Origin: Alphaproteobacteria bacterium
Lineage (GTDB): Bacteria; Pseudomonadota; Alphaproteobacteria; Rs-D84
DNA: 64,000 bases
Direction: 5' to 3'
NCBI GenBank assembly: GCA_017443235.1
Contig: JAFSOV010000010.1
Location: 31,174 to 95,173 of the forward strand
A program made the position numbers and the translations under genes. Position 1 is the first letter of the stretch; each line of letters begins with the position of its first letter. This document shows, piece after piece, positions 24,505 to 33,596 of the stretch. The notes beneath the pieces were generated by a model that saw only the letters and a program-made list of their open reading frames with translations, was not told where the DNA came from and made no database searches.

Positions 24505-24835
24505 CTTTTGTTCCTGTTATGTTTTTCAAAATTGCCGGGTTTCTGGTGCCAGGCACCCGGACGGCCCCGCAAAAAGCTAAACGAACATAATCAACAATTG
24601 CCGATTATATTCAACCTATATCTTAGGCAGCCATTGCAAGACGAACATTATCGTTCGCATTCATTTTTTTTATTGGTTTTTAACGACACCACGTCGAATT
24701 CAGCCATTTGCCTTTATTGCGCCTGTCGAAACTTATACACCCCCATATTCTTTATTGGTGGAGGTGCCGGGTACCGCCCCCGGGTCCAAAACGTCTATTC
24801 CGCAACGGGTTCAGAATCATCGCCACTTTCGTGAC
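24505..24835 (-). ncRNA. ssrA: tmRNA, circularly permuted two-piece form
   Basis: Rescues stalled ribosomes by trans-translation. Read on the minus strand, the 5' acceptor piece ends GGCACCTCCACCA with CCA at 24756-24758 and carries the T arm CCGGG-GGCGGTA-CCCGG. After an 11-base intervening AT-rich segment the coding piece begins at 24744 with GGGGGTGTATAAGTTTCGAC. Its first seven bases pair with the acceptor strand CACCTCC (one G-U). The tag frame reads ANDNVRLAMAA-stop (24626-24658). Pseudoknot-like hairpins follow, the last around 24535-24560. This is the reverse order of one-piece tmRNA and is the alphaproteobacterial arrangement. The exact 3' end is uncertain. Confidence 0.93.
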
Positions 24836-24841
24836 CCGTTG

Positions 24842-24857
24842 ATTATAATCTTTTATG

Positions 24858-24870
<13 letters not shown>
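24842..24870 (-). promoter_or_regulatory. ssrA promoter
   Basis: TTGCAA (24865-24870), 17 bases, TATAAT (24842-24847) on the minus strand. It overlaps the oppositely directed obgE promoter. Confidence 0.8.
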
Positions 24871-26611
<1,741 letters not shown>

Positions 26612-26622
26612 AAATAATTGTT

Positions 26623-26651
26623 TTGCTTTTTGGTTTTGCACCTGGTATGAT
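26623..26651 (+). promoter_or_regulatory. Rubrerythrin promoter
   Basis: TTGCTT (26623-26628), 17 bases, TATGAT (26646-26651), followed by an AAGGAG ribosome site before the ATG at 26680. Confidence 0.75.
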
Positions 26652-26679
26652 TGTTTCCGACTAATCCAAGGAGAAAAAT

Positions 26680-27306
26680 ATGGCATTATCATTAAAAGGC
26701 ACACAAACCGAAAAAAATCTGTTGATTGCATTTGCCGGCGAATCCCAGGCGCGCAACCGTTATTCATTCTTTGCTTCACGCGCCAAAGACGAAGGGTTTC
26801 AGGCAATTTCCAAAATATTTACCGAGACCGCAGAACAGGAACGCGAACACGCATCCCGCATGTTCAAATTTCTGGAAGGCGGCGCTATCGAGATAACCGC
26901 GTCTTTCCCGGCGGGCAAAATTGGCACAACATTAGAAAACTTAAATGCGGCGGCATACGGCGAACACGAAGAAAATACCGATATGTATCCGCGTTTTGCG
27001 CAAATTGCGGCCGAAGAAGGTTTTGATTCCATCGCCGAAATATTAAAGAATATCGGCCTTGCCGAACGTTATCATGAATCGCGTTTTCGTGCGCTGGCCG
27101 ATGCGATTGAAAACGGTACATTGTTCAAACAAGATAAAATCGTTATGTGGCGTTGCACAAATTGCGGTATGTGGCACATTGGAACCGAGGCCCCAAAGGT
27201 TTGCCCGGCTTGCCTGCATGCCCAGGGTTATTTTATAAGCGAAGGCACAATTTCCCGTTGTGACACAAACGAAGGATTCTGTGAATATGCAAAAATAGAT
27301 GACTAG
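26680..27306 (+). CDS. rbr: Rubrerythrin
   Basis: A 208-residue non-haem iron peroxidase that removes hydrogen peroxide in anaerobes. The four-helix di-iron domain has the ligands in FAGESQARNRY (about 23), EQEREHASRMF (about 50) and the second half IAEEGFD...ERYHESRF. The C-terminal rubredoxin-like domain has CTNCG and CPACLHAQGYF (about 160-180). Complete and of usual length. Own promoter and terminator. With the peroxiredoxin at 36604 it indicates defence against oxygen in a largely anaerobic organism. Confidence 0.95.
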   Translation: MALSLKGTQTEKNLLIAFAGESQARNRYSFFASRAKDEGFQAISKIFTETAEQEREHASRMFKFLEGGAIEITASFPAGKIGTTLENLNAAAYGEHEENTDMYPRFAQIAAEEGFDSIAEILKNIGLAERYHESRFRALADAIENGTLFKQDKIVMWRCTNCGMWHIGTEAPKVCPACLHAQGYFISEGTISRCDTNEGFCEYAKIDD

Positions 27307-27324
27307 GGTTTATGAATATAAAAG

Positions 27325-27357
27325 TAAAAAAATCGGCGCAATTCGCGCCGGTTTTTT
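27325..27357. terminator. Bidirectional intrinsic terminator
   Basis: CGGCGC (27334-27339) pairs with GCGCCG (27345-27350), with a T run on the plus side (27352-27357) and an A run on the other, serving rubrerythrin and the convergent small gene. The same GGCGCAATTCGCGCC core recurs at 27744-27758. Confidence 0.85.
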
Positions 27358-27358
27358 A

Positions 27359-27673
27359 CTATCTTTCAATTCCAAACTGTTTCATAATCTGTTGTGCCTG
27401 GGCGACCTTTTGTTTTAATGTTTTTTTGCTGCTTTCATATTGATTAAATCCGCCAACGCTAATGCCACCTTTGCTGTCGGATTTCAGTTTTGTTTCATCC
27501 AATTTTTCAAATGCCTTGGTTAAATTTTCTTTTTCTTTACCAGACTTCATTTTATCCAGATATTCTGCTATGATGCGTGTGGCGTCTTCATACTCGTCAA
27601 TCAGTGTCTGTTTGCCCGATAATTTGTTTATGCCATTACGCAGTGCCAAAGCAAGTTTTCTTTTATCGACCAT
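27359..27673 (-). CDS. Unknown 104-aa helical protein
   Basis: Short, charged (about one third Lys, Glu, Arg, Asp) and predicted all helical, with leucine spacing that allows a coiled coil (IIAEYLDKMKSGKEKENLTKAF split over two helices). No signal peptide or cysteine. AGGAG lies upstream of the ATG. It stands alone between two terminators. Function unknown. Confidence 0.6.
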   Translation of the reverse strand: MVDKRKLALALRNGINKLSGKQTLIDEYEDATRIIAEYLDKMKSGKEKENLTKAFEKLDETKLKSDSKGGISVGGFNQYESSKKTLKQKVAQAQQIMKQFGIER

Positions 27674-27740
27674 CTTGTATCTCCTCGTTTTAGTCAGGGA
27701 AAATTATACCACAAAACACTAATAAAGTCAAAACAATATA

Positions 27741-27765
27741 AAAGGCGCAATTCGCGCCGGTTTTG
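27741..27765 (-). terminator. Intrinsic terminator
   Basis: GGCGC-AATTC-GCGCC hairpin (27744-27758), followed on the minus strand by a short TTTTATA run; ends the gene at 27766-28482. Confidence 0.7.
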
Positions 27766-28482
27766 TTATCTTGATTTTTGGCTGGACATATAATTGCGCA
27801 AATTGTTTGCGTATCTGTTCACTTTTCTTTGCACTTTTGTCGGCATGGTTTCAATATCAAATGTATCTAGAATTTTTTGTGCGGCATCCGGATGCGATTT
27901 CAAATGCCCCAGTATGATATTTTCTGCCACATTTATATCGTCAACCGAATCCGGATTTTGCATCATTTTATCAAATAACCCCGGATTATATTTTGAAATA
28001 TGTTGCACCAGAATCCGCGCCAATTTTTCACAGTTGATTTGGTCGGTTAAATCCAATTGGTAATCTGATTCCTTTAAATATCTGCTGGTGGCATTGCGTA
28101 TTTGGAATATATCGTCTTTCATCCATTTGTTTACGCTAGGGGTGATATAAATACTCCACCCAAATGCCATACATACAAAAAAAGCAGATATACCGCTGCA
28201 GACGGCACGTGCCGGTTCAGAAAGTTTTTCTTTGTTGATACCACATAGTGCCAAAGGAATACATGATATCAGCGGCCACACCCATTGATTCAACAAACCC
28301 GCCCTTACCATCAAAAACGGGGGCAGGCTTTCCGCCCGTTTTTTATCGCGCGCCACGCGTTTTGCTGCGGTCTTGGCCGCTTTTTCCATTGCCCTTGCAA
28401 CGCGTTTTTGTTCTTGCTGTACTATTCTTTCCTGTTCGGCGTTGTATCCCGGAAAGGCCTGTTTTACTGTATCATTATTCAT
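27766..28482 (-). CDS. Unknown 238-aa membrane protein
   Basis: An N-terminal basic coiled coil (about 18-50, EQKRVARAMEKAAKTAAKR), then two hydrophobic segments (about 68-82 and 92-112), then a soluble helical C-terminal domain of about 120 residues. The topology suggests an inner-membrane protein with both ends on the cytoplasmic side. No known family recognised. It follows the lipoprotein gene by 10 bases and is probably co-transcribed with it. Confidence 0.6.
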   Translation of the reverse strand: MNNDTVKQAFPGYNAEQERIVQQEQKRVARAMEKAAKTAAKRVARDKKRAESLPPFLMVRAGLLNQWVWPLISCIPLALCGINKEKLSEPARAVCSGISAFFVCMAFGWSIYITPSVNKWMKDDIFQIRNATSRYLKESDYQLDLTDQINCEKLARILVQHISKYNPGLFDKMMQNPDSVDDINVAENIILGHLKSHPDAAQKILDTFDIETMPTKVQRKVNRYANNLRNYMSSQKSR

Positions 28483-28492
28483 ATTTTATCCT

Positions 28493-28942
28493 TTAATTAT
28501 TTTTAATTTCTAATTCGTCCAAGAATCGGTCCAGTTTGCGCAAAGAACTGTTTTGACAACCGCGTCCGCGCCAAGACAAAATTTCTTCGCCGGTTTTCTG
28601 GTCTGCGATTGAAACACTAAATTTCCACCACCAAAACCCATTAAACACGCACCACCACGGCATAAAAGATTCAGTACTGTATCCAGCACGAAAGATATAT
28701 TGGGTGTCTGCCGGTAAAACAGTTGTTTTGCTACTGCTTAAACCGTCTTCTGATTTTTTCTGTTTCCCGATGCGAACATCATATCCGCGTTTTTCAAGAT
28801 GTTCTTTGATTGCGCGTTCAAGTCCAGTGCCGGCGGGGTCCGCTTGAATAATTGCGCCCGGTTCCATCGTGTTTGGTTTGATGTAAACACTGTTACACGC
28901 GGTCATTAAAACAAGGGAAAATAAAACGATAATTTTCTTCAT
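28493..28942 (-). CDS. Small lipoprotein of unknown function
   Basis: A 149-residue protein with a signal sequence and lipobox MTAC (Cys16), so it is lipid anchored. The mature part has an alternating charged/hydrophobic fold, a tryptophan-rich patch (PWWCVFNGFWWWKFSV, about 100-115) and a C-terminal helix ending LDRFLDELEIKNN. It resembles DUF4136-like periplasmic lipoproteins in general plan only. Two further cysteines could form a disulfide. It probably shares a transcript with the membrane protein downstream. Confidence 0.6.
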   Translation of the reverse strand: MKKIIVLFSLVLMTACNSVYIKPNTMEPGAIIQADPAGTGLERAIKEHLEKRGYDVRIGKQKKSEDGLSSSKTTVLPADTQYIFRAGYSTESFMPWWCVFNGFWWWKFSVSIADQKTGEEILSWRGRGCQNSSLRKLDRFLDELEIKNN

Positions 28943-29180
28943 CGTAACTCCAAATACGCGGCGCGTTCACATCGTGGGACGCACAGATGGCCTGCCACTC
29001 GAAGCCTTGGCGAAGTGTGGCGCACCCGGCGGATAGTTCGCTTTGCTCACCGCACGTAAGGCGCGAACTGCGTGTTTAACACTTGTTCTTGCCAACTATC
29101 GTGTCGAACGCCGCGCGTTCAAATCGCGGGGCGCGGGCACAACAAATTCAAACCATCACTGCGTGATACTTTGAATTTAT
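28943..29180. other. Region behind tRNA-Arg with tRNA-like fragments
   Basis: No protein gene. TGGCGCACCCGGCG at 29018-29031 is a 14-base copy of the tRNA-Arg 3' end at 29181-29194. Words resembling T arms, such as GCGCGTTCAAATCGCG (29114-29129) and GCGCGTTCACATCG, occur here. GATAGTT and AACTATC words bracket 29032-29100. Confidence 0.5.
29144..29178 (-). terminator. Hairpin behind tRNA-Arg
   Basis: AAATTCAAA (29144-29152) pairs with TTTGAATTT (29170-29178), with an inner ATCAC/GTGAT stem. The trailing TTTGTTG is a weak T tract, so termination is likely but not certain. Confidence 0.55.
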
Positions 29181-29257
29181 TGGCGCACCCGGCGCGATTC
29201 GAACGCGCAATCCCCGCCTTCGGAGGGCGATGCTCTATCCAGTTAAGCCACGGGTGC
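29181..29257 (-). tRNA. tRNA-Arg (CCG)
   Basis: 77 bases with encoded CCA. Acceptor GCACCCG/CGGGTGC, anticodon loop CTCCGAA (anticodon CCG), T arm GCGCG-TTCGAAT-CGCGC. All stems pair. Confidence 0.93.
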
Positions 29258-29306
29258 GTACGCCACGGGTTATTATATTGTTTTTATCGTGAAATGCAAG
29301 CCCTAA

Positions 29307-30014
29307 TCATCGTATCTTGCCGCGGGTTTGCGTTATTGTGCGAATATCGCAGATGCGTTTTTCATCCATTACTTGACCACTAATTTTTTCCCAATGCCCA
29401 AGTAAATCGGGAAAATCACTGGCCGGATATTTAATCCATGCACGTGCCAAGAACATATTTGTTGTGGTCAATGTTATCGCGCTTATGTCGATTAAACCGT
29501 TAAAATTCAAATTATCATCCACCAATATGTTTCCCGAATGCAGGTCGTTATGATACAGCGCAACATTTGTCCCCAATATTTTATTAAACATAAAATCTTG
29601 CGCAGATGCGAACATTTCGCGTGATCTTTTTTGTGGCGGAACCGGAATTTGGGATATTTTATATATCGTATCAAATGCATCACAATAAATATCATATGCC
29701 AATTCGCGTGGCAATCCCAAATCAATCCATTCTGCCAGTGTTTTATTTGGGTTGTATTTGTACGCGGTAAAGTAAACACCATTATGTTCATATATTTTCA
29801 TTGCCGGGACACTGATTCCATTGCGTCGCATAATATTCGATACATATCGGTCGCGGCGGCACATCGTTTCATTGTCGAATTTACATACGATATTTTTCTT
29901 TGGGGTGTGCGCAACCAATACGCGTGAATCCAACCCCAAAACATCCGGTTCGGTTATATCGTGAACATTTTTAATGGTGTTCTTTATTGCACGCACATAT
30001 GCCGGATTTTTCAT
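29307..30014 (-). CDS. APH-like / small-molecule kinase family protein
   Basis: A 235-residue cytoplasmic protein with the phosphotransferase catalytic loop HNDLHSGNIL (about 153) and a metal-binding DIS in GLIDISAI (about 172), as in aminoglycoside phosphotransferase and lipopolysaccharide-kinase folds. The N-lobe contains VLVAHTPKKNIVCKF with a plausible ATP lysine. The substrate cannot be inferred; choline, sugar or LPS-core kinases have this pattern. It lies 6 bases upstream of no other gene on its transcript but directly follows prfB, whose stop is 6 bases after its own start region on the same strand side. Confidence 0.75.
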   Translation of the reverse strand: MKNPAYVRAIKNTIKNVHDITEPDVLGLDSRVLVAHTPKKNIVCKFDNETMCRRDRYVSNIMRRNGISVPAMKIYEHNGVYFTAYKYNPNKTLAEWIDLGLPRELAYDIYCDAFDTIYKISQIPVPPQKRSREMFASAQDFMFNKILGTNVALYHNDLHSGNILVDDNLNFNGLIDISAITLTTTNMFLARAWIKYPASDFPDLLGHWEKISGQVMDEKRICDIRTITQTRGKIR

Positions 30015-30020
30015 TTTTTT

Positions 30021-31092
30021 CTATCCCCGTTGCAATAAATCAATCATAAAATTATCTAAATCCCCGTCCAAAACTGCGCCGGAATCTGCGGTCTCGGTTC
30101 CAGTGCGAACATCTTTGACCAATTGATATGGGTACAGGACATAGTTTCGAATTTGGCTGCCCCACTCAATTTTCTTTTGGGCGGCCTTAGCTGCGTCTTC
30201 TTCGGCGGCGCGTTTTTGCATTTCTAGTTCATACAGGCGTGAACGCAGAATTTTCATCGCCATATCTTTGTTTTGGAATTGACTGCGTTCATTTTGACAC
30301 GTGACAACAATTCCGGTTGGAATATGGGTTATGCGCACGGCGCTGTCGGTTTTATTGACGTGTTGCCCGCCGGCACCCGAAGACCGATATGTATCAATCC
30401 GCAAATCTTTTTCATTGATATCTATTTGTATGGAATCATCCACATCCGGCCACACATCCACAGACGCAAAACTGGTTTGGCGTTTGCCATTCGCATTAAA
30501 CGGTGAAATTCGCACCAAACGATGTACACCGATTTCATTGCGCAGCCATCCATACGCGCGTTCGCCAACAATACGCAGTGTCGCGCTTTTAATTCCGGCC
30601 GTGTCACCTTCGTGTTCTTCAACAACTTCGACCGAAAATTCGTGACGTTCGGCCCATCGCGTGTACATACGCATCAACATTTGCGCCCAATCTTGGGCCT
30701 CGGTCCCGCCGGCCCCCGCCTGGATAAATAAAAACGCATTGTTCCCATCCGCCGGGTTGTTGAACAGGGTGATATACTTTGCGCTTTGTACGCGGTCCGC
30801 CAATTTTTCAATTCCACCTATAACATCTGTATCATCGGGCGCAATCGCGTATAGTTCTTTCAGGTTTTTATATTCTTCTTCCATCGCGGAAAATTCGTTC
30901 AATTCGCGTTCCAATGCGGATTTTTTTTGCAACAACGCGCGCGCAGAATCCGGGTCATTCCATAAATCGGGGGCTAAAGACTTCTGTGAAAGTTCGGCAA
31001 TTTGTTCCCGTAATTTATCGGGTTCAAAGAAACCCCCTTAGTGTTTTAAGGTTTTCTTGGATATCGTTCAAAACTTCATTTGCCAAAATCAT
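30021..31092 (-). CDS. prfB: Peptide chain release factor 2, with programmed +1 frameshift
   Basis: Terminates translation at UGA and UAA. The zero-frame start is ATG at 31092; 22 codons later an in-frame TGA (31024-31026) interrupts the gene. It is preceded by the classic slippery context AGGGGG-TTT-CTT-TGA (31024-31038), where the AGGGGG acts as an internal Shine-Dalgarno and CTT slips +1. The second frame runs from 31025 to the stop at 30021, giving about 356 residues. RF2 marks: SPF tripeptide (VRISPFNANG) and GGQ motif (SSGAGGQHVNK). No ribosome site precedes the ATG; TTGATT (31121-31126), 16 bases, TAATAT (31099-31104) and 6 bases to the ATG suggest a leaderless message. Confidence 0.95.
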
Positions 31093-31140
31093 ACTTTGAT
31101 ATTACCAATAAAAATTCTAAAATCAACCGTAAATCAAGTG

Positions 31141-31169
31141 TTGCGTTTTTTATTCATATGTGATAGAAT
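31141..31169 (+). promoter_or_regulatory. Promoter of the 412-aa secreted protein
   Basis: TTGCGT (31141-31146), 17 bases, TAGAAT (31164-31169), then GAGAGAGG before the ATG at 31192. Confidence 0.8.
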
Positions 31170-31191
31170 TTGACACAAGAGAGAGGTTTCA

Positions 31192-32430
31192 ATGAAACAT
31201 TTATTCAAAATATGTGGTTCAATTTGTGCGTGCCTGGTTGCGGCATCGGCGTACGGCGTGTCGGCGGGAACGGTTACGAATAATGCGGCGCGTGGCGTTG
31301 TCACCAATGTAACCAGTACTTCAAACACTCTGCGTGGAAATCAAGGTCTGGCAAACGCATATAAACAGAATATGCGCAATACGTACTATATGGTAAATGT
31401 CCCCGATGTGGACAGTGCATGCCGCACCAAAATTGATAAATGTTTGTCCGATTATTGTGGCGATGTAACCGTCGTCCCGGGCCAGGTTTCCGGTCGTTGT
31501 GCGTACGCCACGGAAAGTGAATTATACAATTATGTTTTGTTGTGCCTGCGAAATGATACATCGTTATTGTTACCAAATTATGCGGCCAATACCAAGATGG
31601 GAATCGGCGGATTGAACACCGCGGCGCATCTGTGCCCATCATATGTTCAACAAGAATTGATGGCGTGGTTGTCTATGTCAAATATGGCAAACGAATTGAC
31701 CAAGGCGCATTCGCCGCAATGCCTTGAACGGCGCCAAGAATTAGAGGCTGCGTTGTCTTGTCATTCGGTGGCGTTGGCATATGGTAATGAAACGTCCAGT
31801 ATGTTGATGTCACAATTGACCGATTTTTGTGGTGCGGGCGTGCCGGGCGGTTCTGCGGAAATGGTGTCACGTTTTGCAAACGCCGGTAATGTTGGCGCAA
31901 ACATTTGGGGGTGGGCGGAAAAAATTGTAAGTTTAGATTTGAACAAAAAGGCGTCTGATTGGGAAACGGCGGTTGATGCGGTTTTGGCATCATATACGAA
32001 TCGGATGAATTTGGCGTGTGGCGAAGATATGCAATTAAATTTGCCGGTGCGCGATAATTCAAATAATACATCGGCATTACAAACTGCGGCGGCCGTCGCG
32101 GTTGGTGTCGCATTTCCGGACACGCAAAAAAAAACTGATGTTGGCGCCGGAAATGTAAAACTTTATATGGAAATAAAATCCCGCACGGACATATATGATT
32201 ATAAAACCGCGAACACCGTGGTCCAGGCGGGACTTACCAATTCTGTTTTAACCCAGAACGCATTTTTTACCCCATCCCAAATGGATGATATGCAAAACGC
32301 GTACAAGGCGGGGACAAATGTATTCATCTTGCGCGACAGTACGCGTTGCTTTATCGTACCCGTGGCCGAAATGACATCCGCAGAAAAATCCATGGTTGCC
32401 CAGCAATTTAATACATGTATTTATAAATAA
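31192..32430 (+). CDS. Secreted 412-aa protein of unknown function
   Basis: Signal peptide of about 25 residues (ICACLVAASAYGVSA). The mature protein is alanine- and asparagine-rich with about twelve cysteines, several in pairs typical of disulfides (TKIDKCLSDYCGDV, RCAYATESELYNY, CGAGVPGG). The last 60 residues contain a conserved-looking FILRDSTRCFIVPVAEMTS. No known domain recognised. Strong promoter, good ribosome site and its own terminator suggest an abundant periplasmic or surface protein. Independent of the paralogous family that follows. Confidence 0.7.
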   Translation: MKHLFKICGSICACLVAASAYGVSAGTVTNNAARGVVTNVTSTSNTLRGNQGLANAYKQNMRNTYYMVNVPDVDSACRTKIDKCLSDYCGDVTVVPGQVSGRCAYATESELYNYVLLCLRNDTSLLLPNYAANTKMGIGGLNTAAHLCPSYVQQELMAWLSMSNMANELTKAHSPQCLERRQELEAALSCHSVALAYGNETSSMLMSQLTDFCGAGVPGGSAEMVSRFANAGNVGANIWGWAEKIVSLDLNKKASDWETAVDAVLASYTNRMNLACGEDMQLNLPVRDNSNNTSALQTAAAVAVGVAFPDTQKKTDVGAGNVKLYMEIKSRTDIYDYKTANTVVQAGLTNSVLTQNAFFTPSQMDDMQNAYKAGTNVFILRDSTRCFIVPVAEMTSAEKSMVAQQFNTCIYK

Positions 32431-32453
32431 TTTTGTTTTTGGTTTTATATAAT

Positions 32454-32485
32454 AACGGTTGCCATGGCAACCGTTTAATTTTTTA
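32454..32485 (+). terminator. Intrinsic terminator
   Basis: AACGGTTGCC (32454-32463) pairs with GGCAACCGTT (32466-32475), followed by a T-rich run to 32485. Confidence 0.85.
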
Positions 32486-32486
32486 T

Positions 32487-32515
32487 TTGGAATAAAAAAC
32501 GATTCGTGATATAAT
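32487..32515 (+). promoter_or_regulatory. Promoter of the 313-aa secreted protein
   Basis: TTGGAA (32487-32492), 17 bases, TATAAT (32510-32515); the leader is about 65 bases and ends with AAAGGAG before the ATG at 32585. Confidence 0.7.
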
Positions 32516-32584
32516 GTAACGAACCAATTTGAGGATTTGGCTCACAGCAAACAGAGAGACTCATAAGAACAAAGGAGAAATGCT

Positions 32585-33526
32585 ATGAGAATCAAATCCT
32601 CGATAATGTTGGGTATATTATTGTCTTTTATGACACTGTGTGCGGTTCGCGCAGACAACTTACTTACATCCAAATCATATGTTGATGCGCAAGACGCATT
32701 AAAGCAAAACAAAATCACGGCTGCGGGTGACCCTAATAACTTGCAAGGTGGCAGCTCGATTGTTACACGCACCGAAGCCCCAGGTAATGTCGCCGAAGTA
32801 TGGATTGCGTATAGCAATGAAGAGATGTGGGGGGCATATGATGGCACGGCCTTGCATCCTACCAGTGTGCCACTCTCAGGTGTTGTTGCCGAAAATCTAT
32901 TCAATTTAGATGTCAGAATAGCAGAAGTTGAAACCAATCTAAGCCCCGTAATAGACTCTTTAAATACAAATTTCCAAACAAAAATTCCTAATCCTGGCAA
33001 TGGCATGTTGGTTGTATATGATGGCATTGATGAAGATAATCAAACCCAATTTACCGGTAAATATGTAAGGAATCAATTTGATTGTGGATATATTGATGGG
33101 CAAGGTTGTAGTGCTGAATATAATAGAACAGACATTCCAAACATGAATGCGGTGGCAACGATTTTGGATGAGTTGTATAGTGCCGTTCAAGAAACTCAGG
33201 GTGCGCTACTTAACAGTATTAATAATGGAACACCGGGTGCTATCGTTACATATGGTGTAGGTTCGTCATTGGATGAAAGGGCAATTTTGGACGGGCAATA
33301 TGAAGCGAGTAAAAGCGATAATATCCCGACCGCGGGCGCGGTGGCGGCGGCCGTTCAAACGATTGGCAATCAACCAATCAGTGTTATGGAATGCGCCAAC
33401 CCAGAGTGCACATTGTGGAATATATCGCAACGCACGGTATTGTCGCCGAATAACAATGCGCCTTATTCCGGCAGTGCCTTCGTTAATCCAGCTGATTATA
33501 CGGGATACACACCGTCCAATCCATAA
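32585..33526 (+). CDS. Secreted protein, TSKxYVD family (long member)
   Basis: A 313-residue member of the small secreted family. Signal peptide MRIKSSIMLGILLSFMTLCAVRA, then NLLTSKSYVDAQDALKQNK, matched by TIVTSRGYVDAADALKQDK in the 35963 gene. Inside are two copies of a module with GNxVxYxG...RAIxDGxYxxS (about 150-180 and 225-250), and near the end CANPECTLWNIS, comparable to CVLWNLPNLG in the 35963 gene. Unlike the other members it lacks the GGTACC promoter palindrome. Presumed surface or periplasmic; function unknown. Bounded by its own promoter and terminator. Confidence 0.75.
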   Translation: MRIKSSIMLGILLSFMTLCAVRADNLLTSKSYVDAQDALKQNKITAAGDPNNLQGGSSIVTRTEAPGNVAEVWIAYSNEEMWGAYDGTALHPTSVPLSGVVAENLFNLDVRIAEVETNLSPVIDSLNTNFQTKIPNPGNGMLVVYDGIDEDNQTQFTGKYVRNQFDCGYIDGQGCSAEYNRTDIPNMNAVATILDELYSAVQETQGALLNSINNGTPGAIVTYGVGSSLDERAILDGQYEASKSDNIPTAGAVAAAVQTIGNQPISVMECANPECTLWNISQRTVLSPNNNAPYSGSAFVNPADYTGYTPSNP

Positions 33527-33545
33527 TAAAAATAATTATGACCCA

Positions 33546-33579
33546 TGTCCGTTTTCTTTTGAAAACGGACATTTTTTTT
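33546..33579 (+). terminator. Intrinsic terminator overlapping the next promoter
   Basis: TGTCCGTTTTC (33546-33556) pairs with GAAAACGGACA (33561-33571) around TTTT, followed by eight T. Its right arm contains the TTGAAA -35 box of the amidase gene. Confidence 0.9.
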
Positions 33580-33587
33580 GATATAAT
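33559..33587 (+). promoter_or_regulatory. Amidase promoter embedded in a terminator
   Basis: TTGAAA (33559-33564), 17 bases, TATAAT (33582-33587), 9 bases before the ATG at 33597. No ribosome site fits between. Confidence 0.75.
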
Positions 33588-33596
33588 GTATGTGCT

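Noticed and set aside
28943..29180. A second tRNA gene behind tRNA-Arg
   Set aside because: Only T-arm-like words and a 14-base 3' end are present; no cloverleaf can be drawn.
29072..29383. 103-codon frame covering the tRNA-Arg gene
   Set aside because: It reads through a structured tRNA on the opposite strand.
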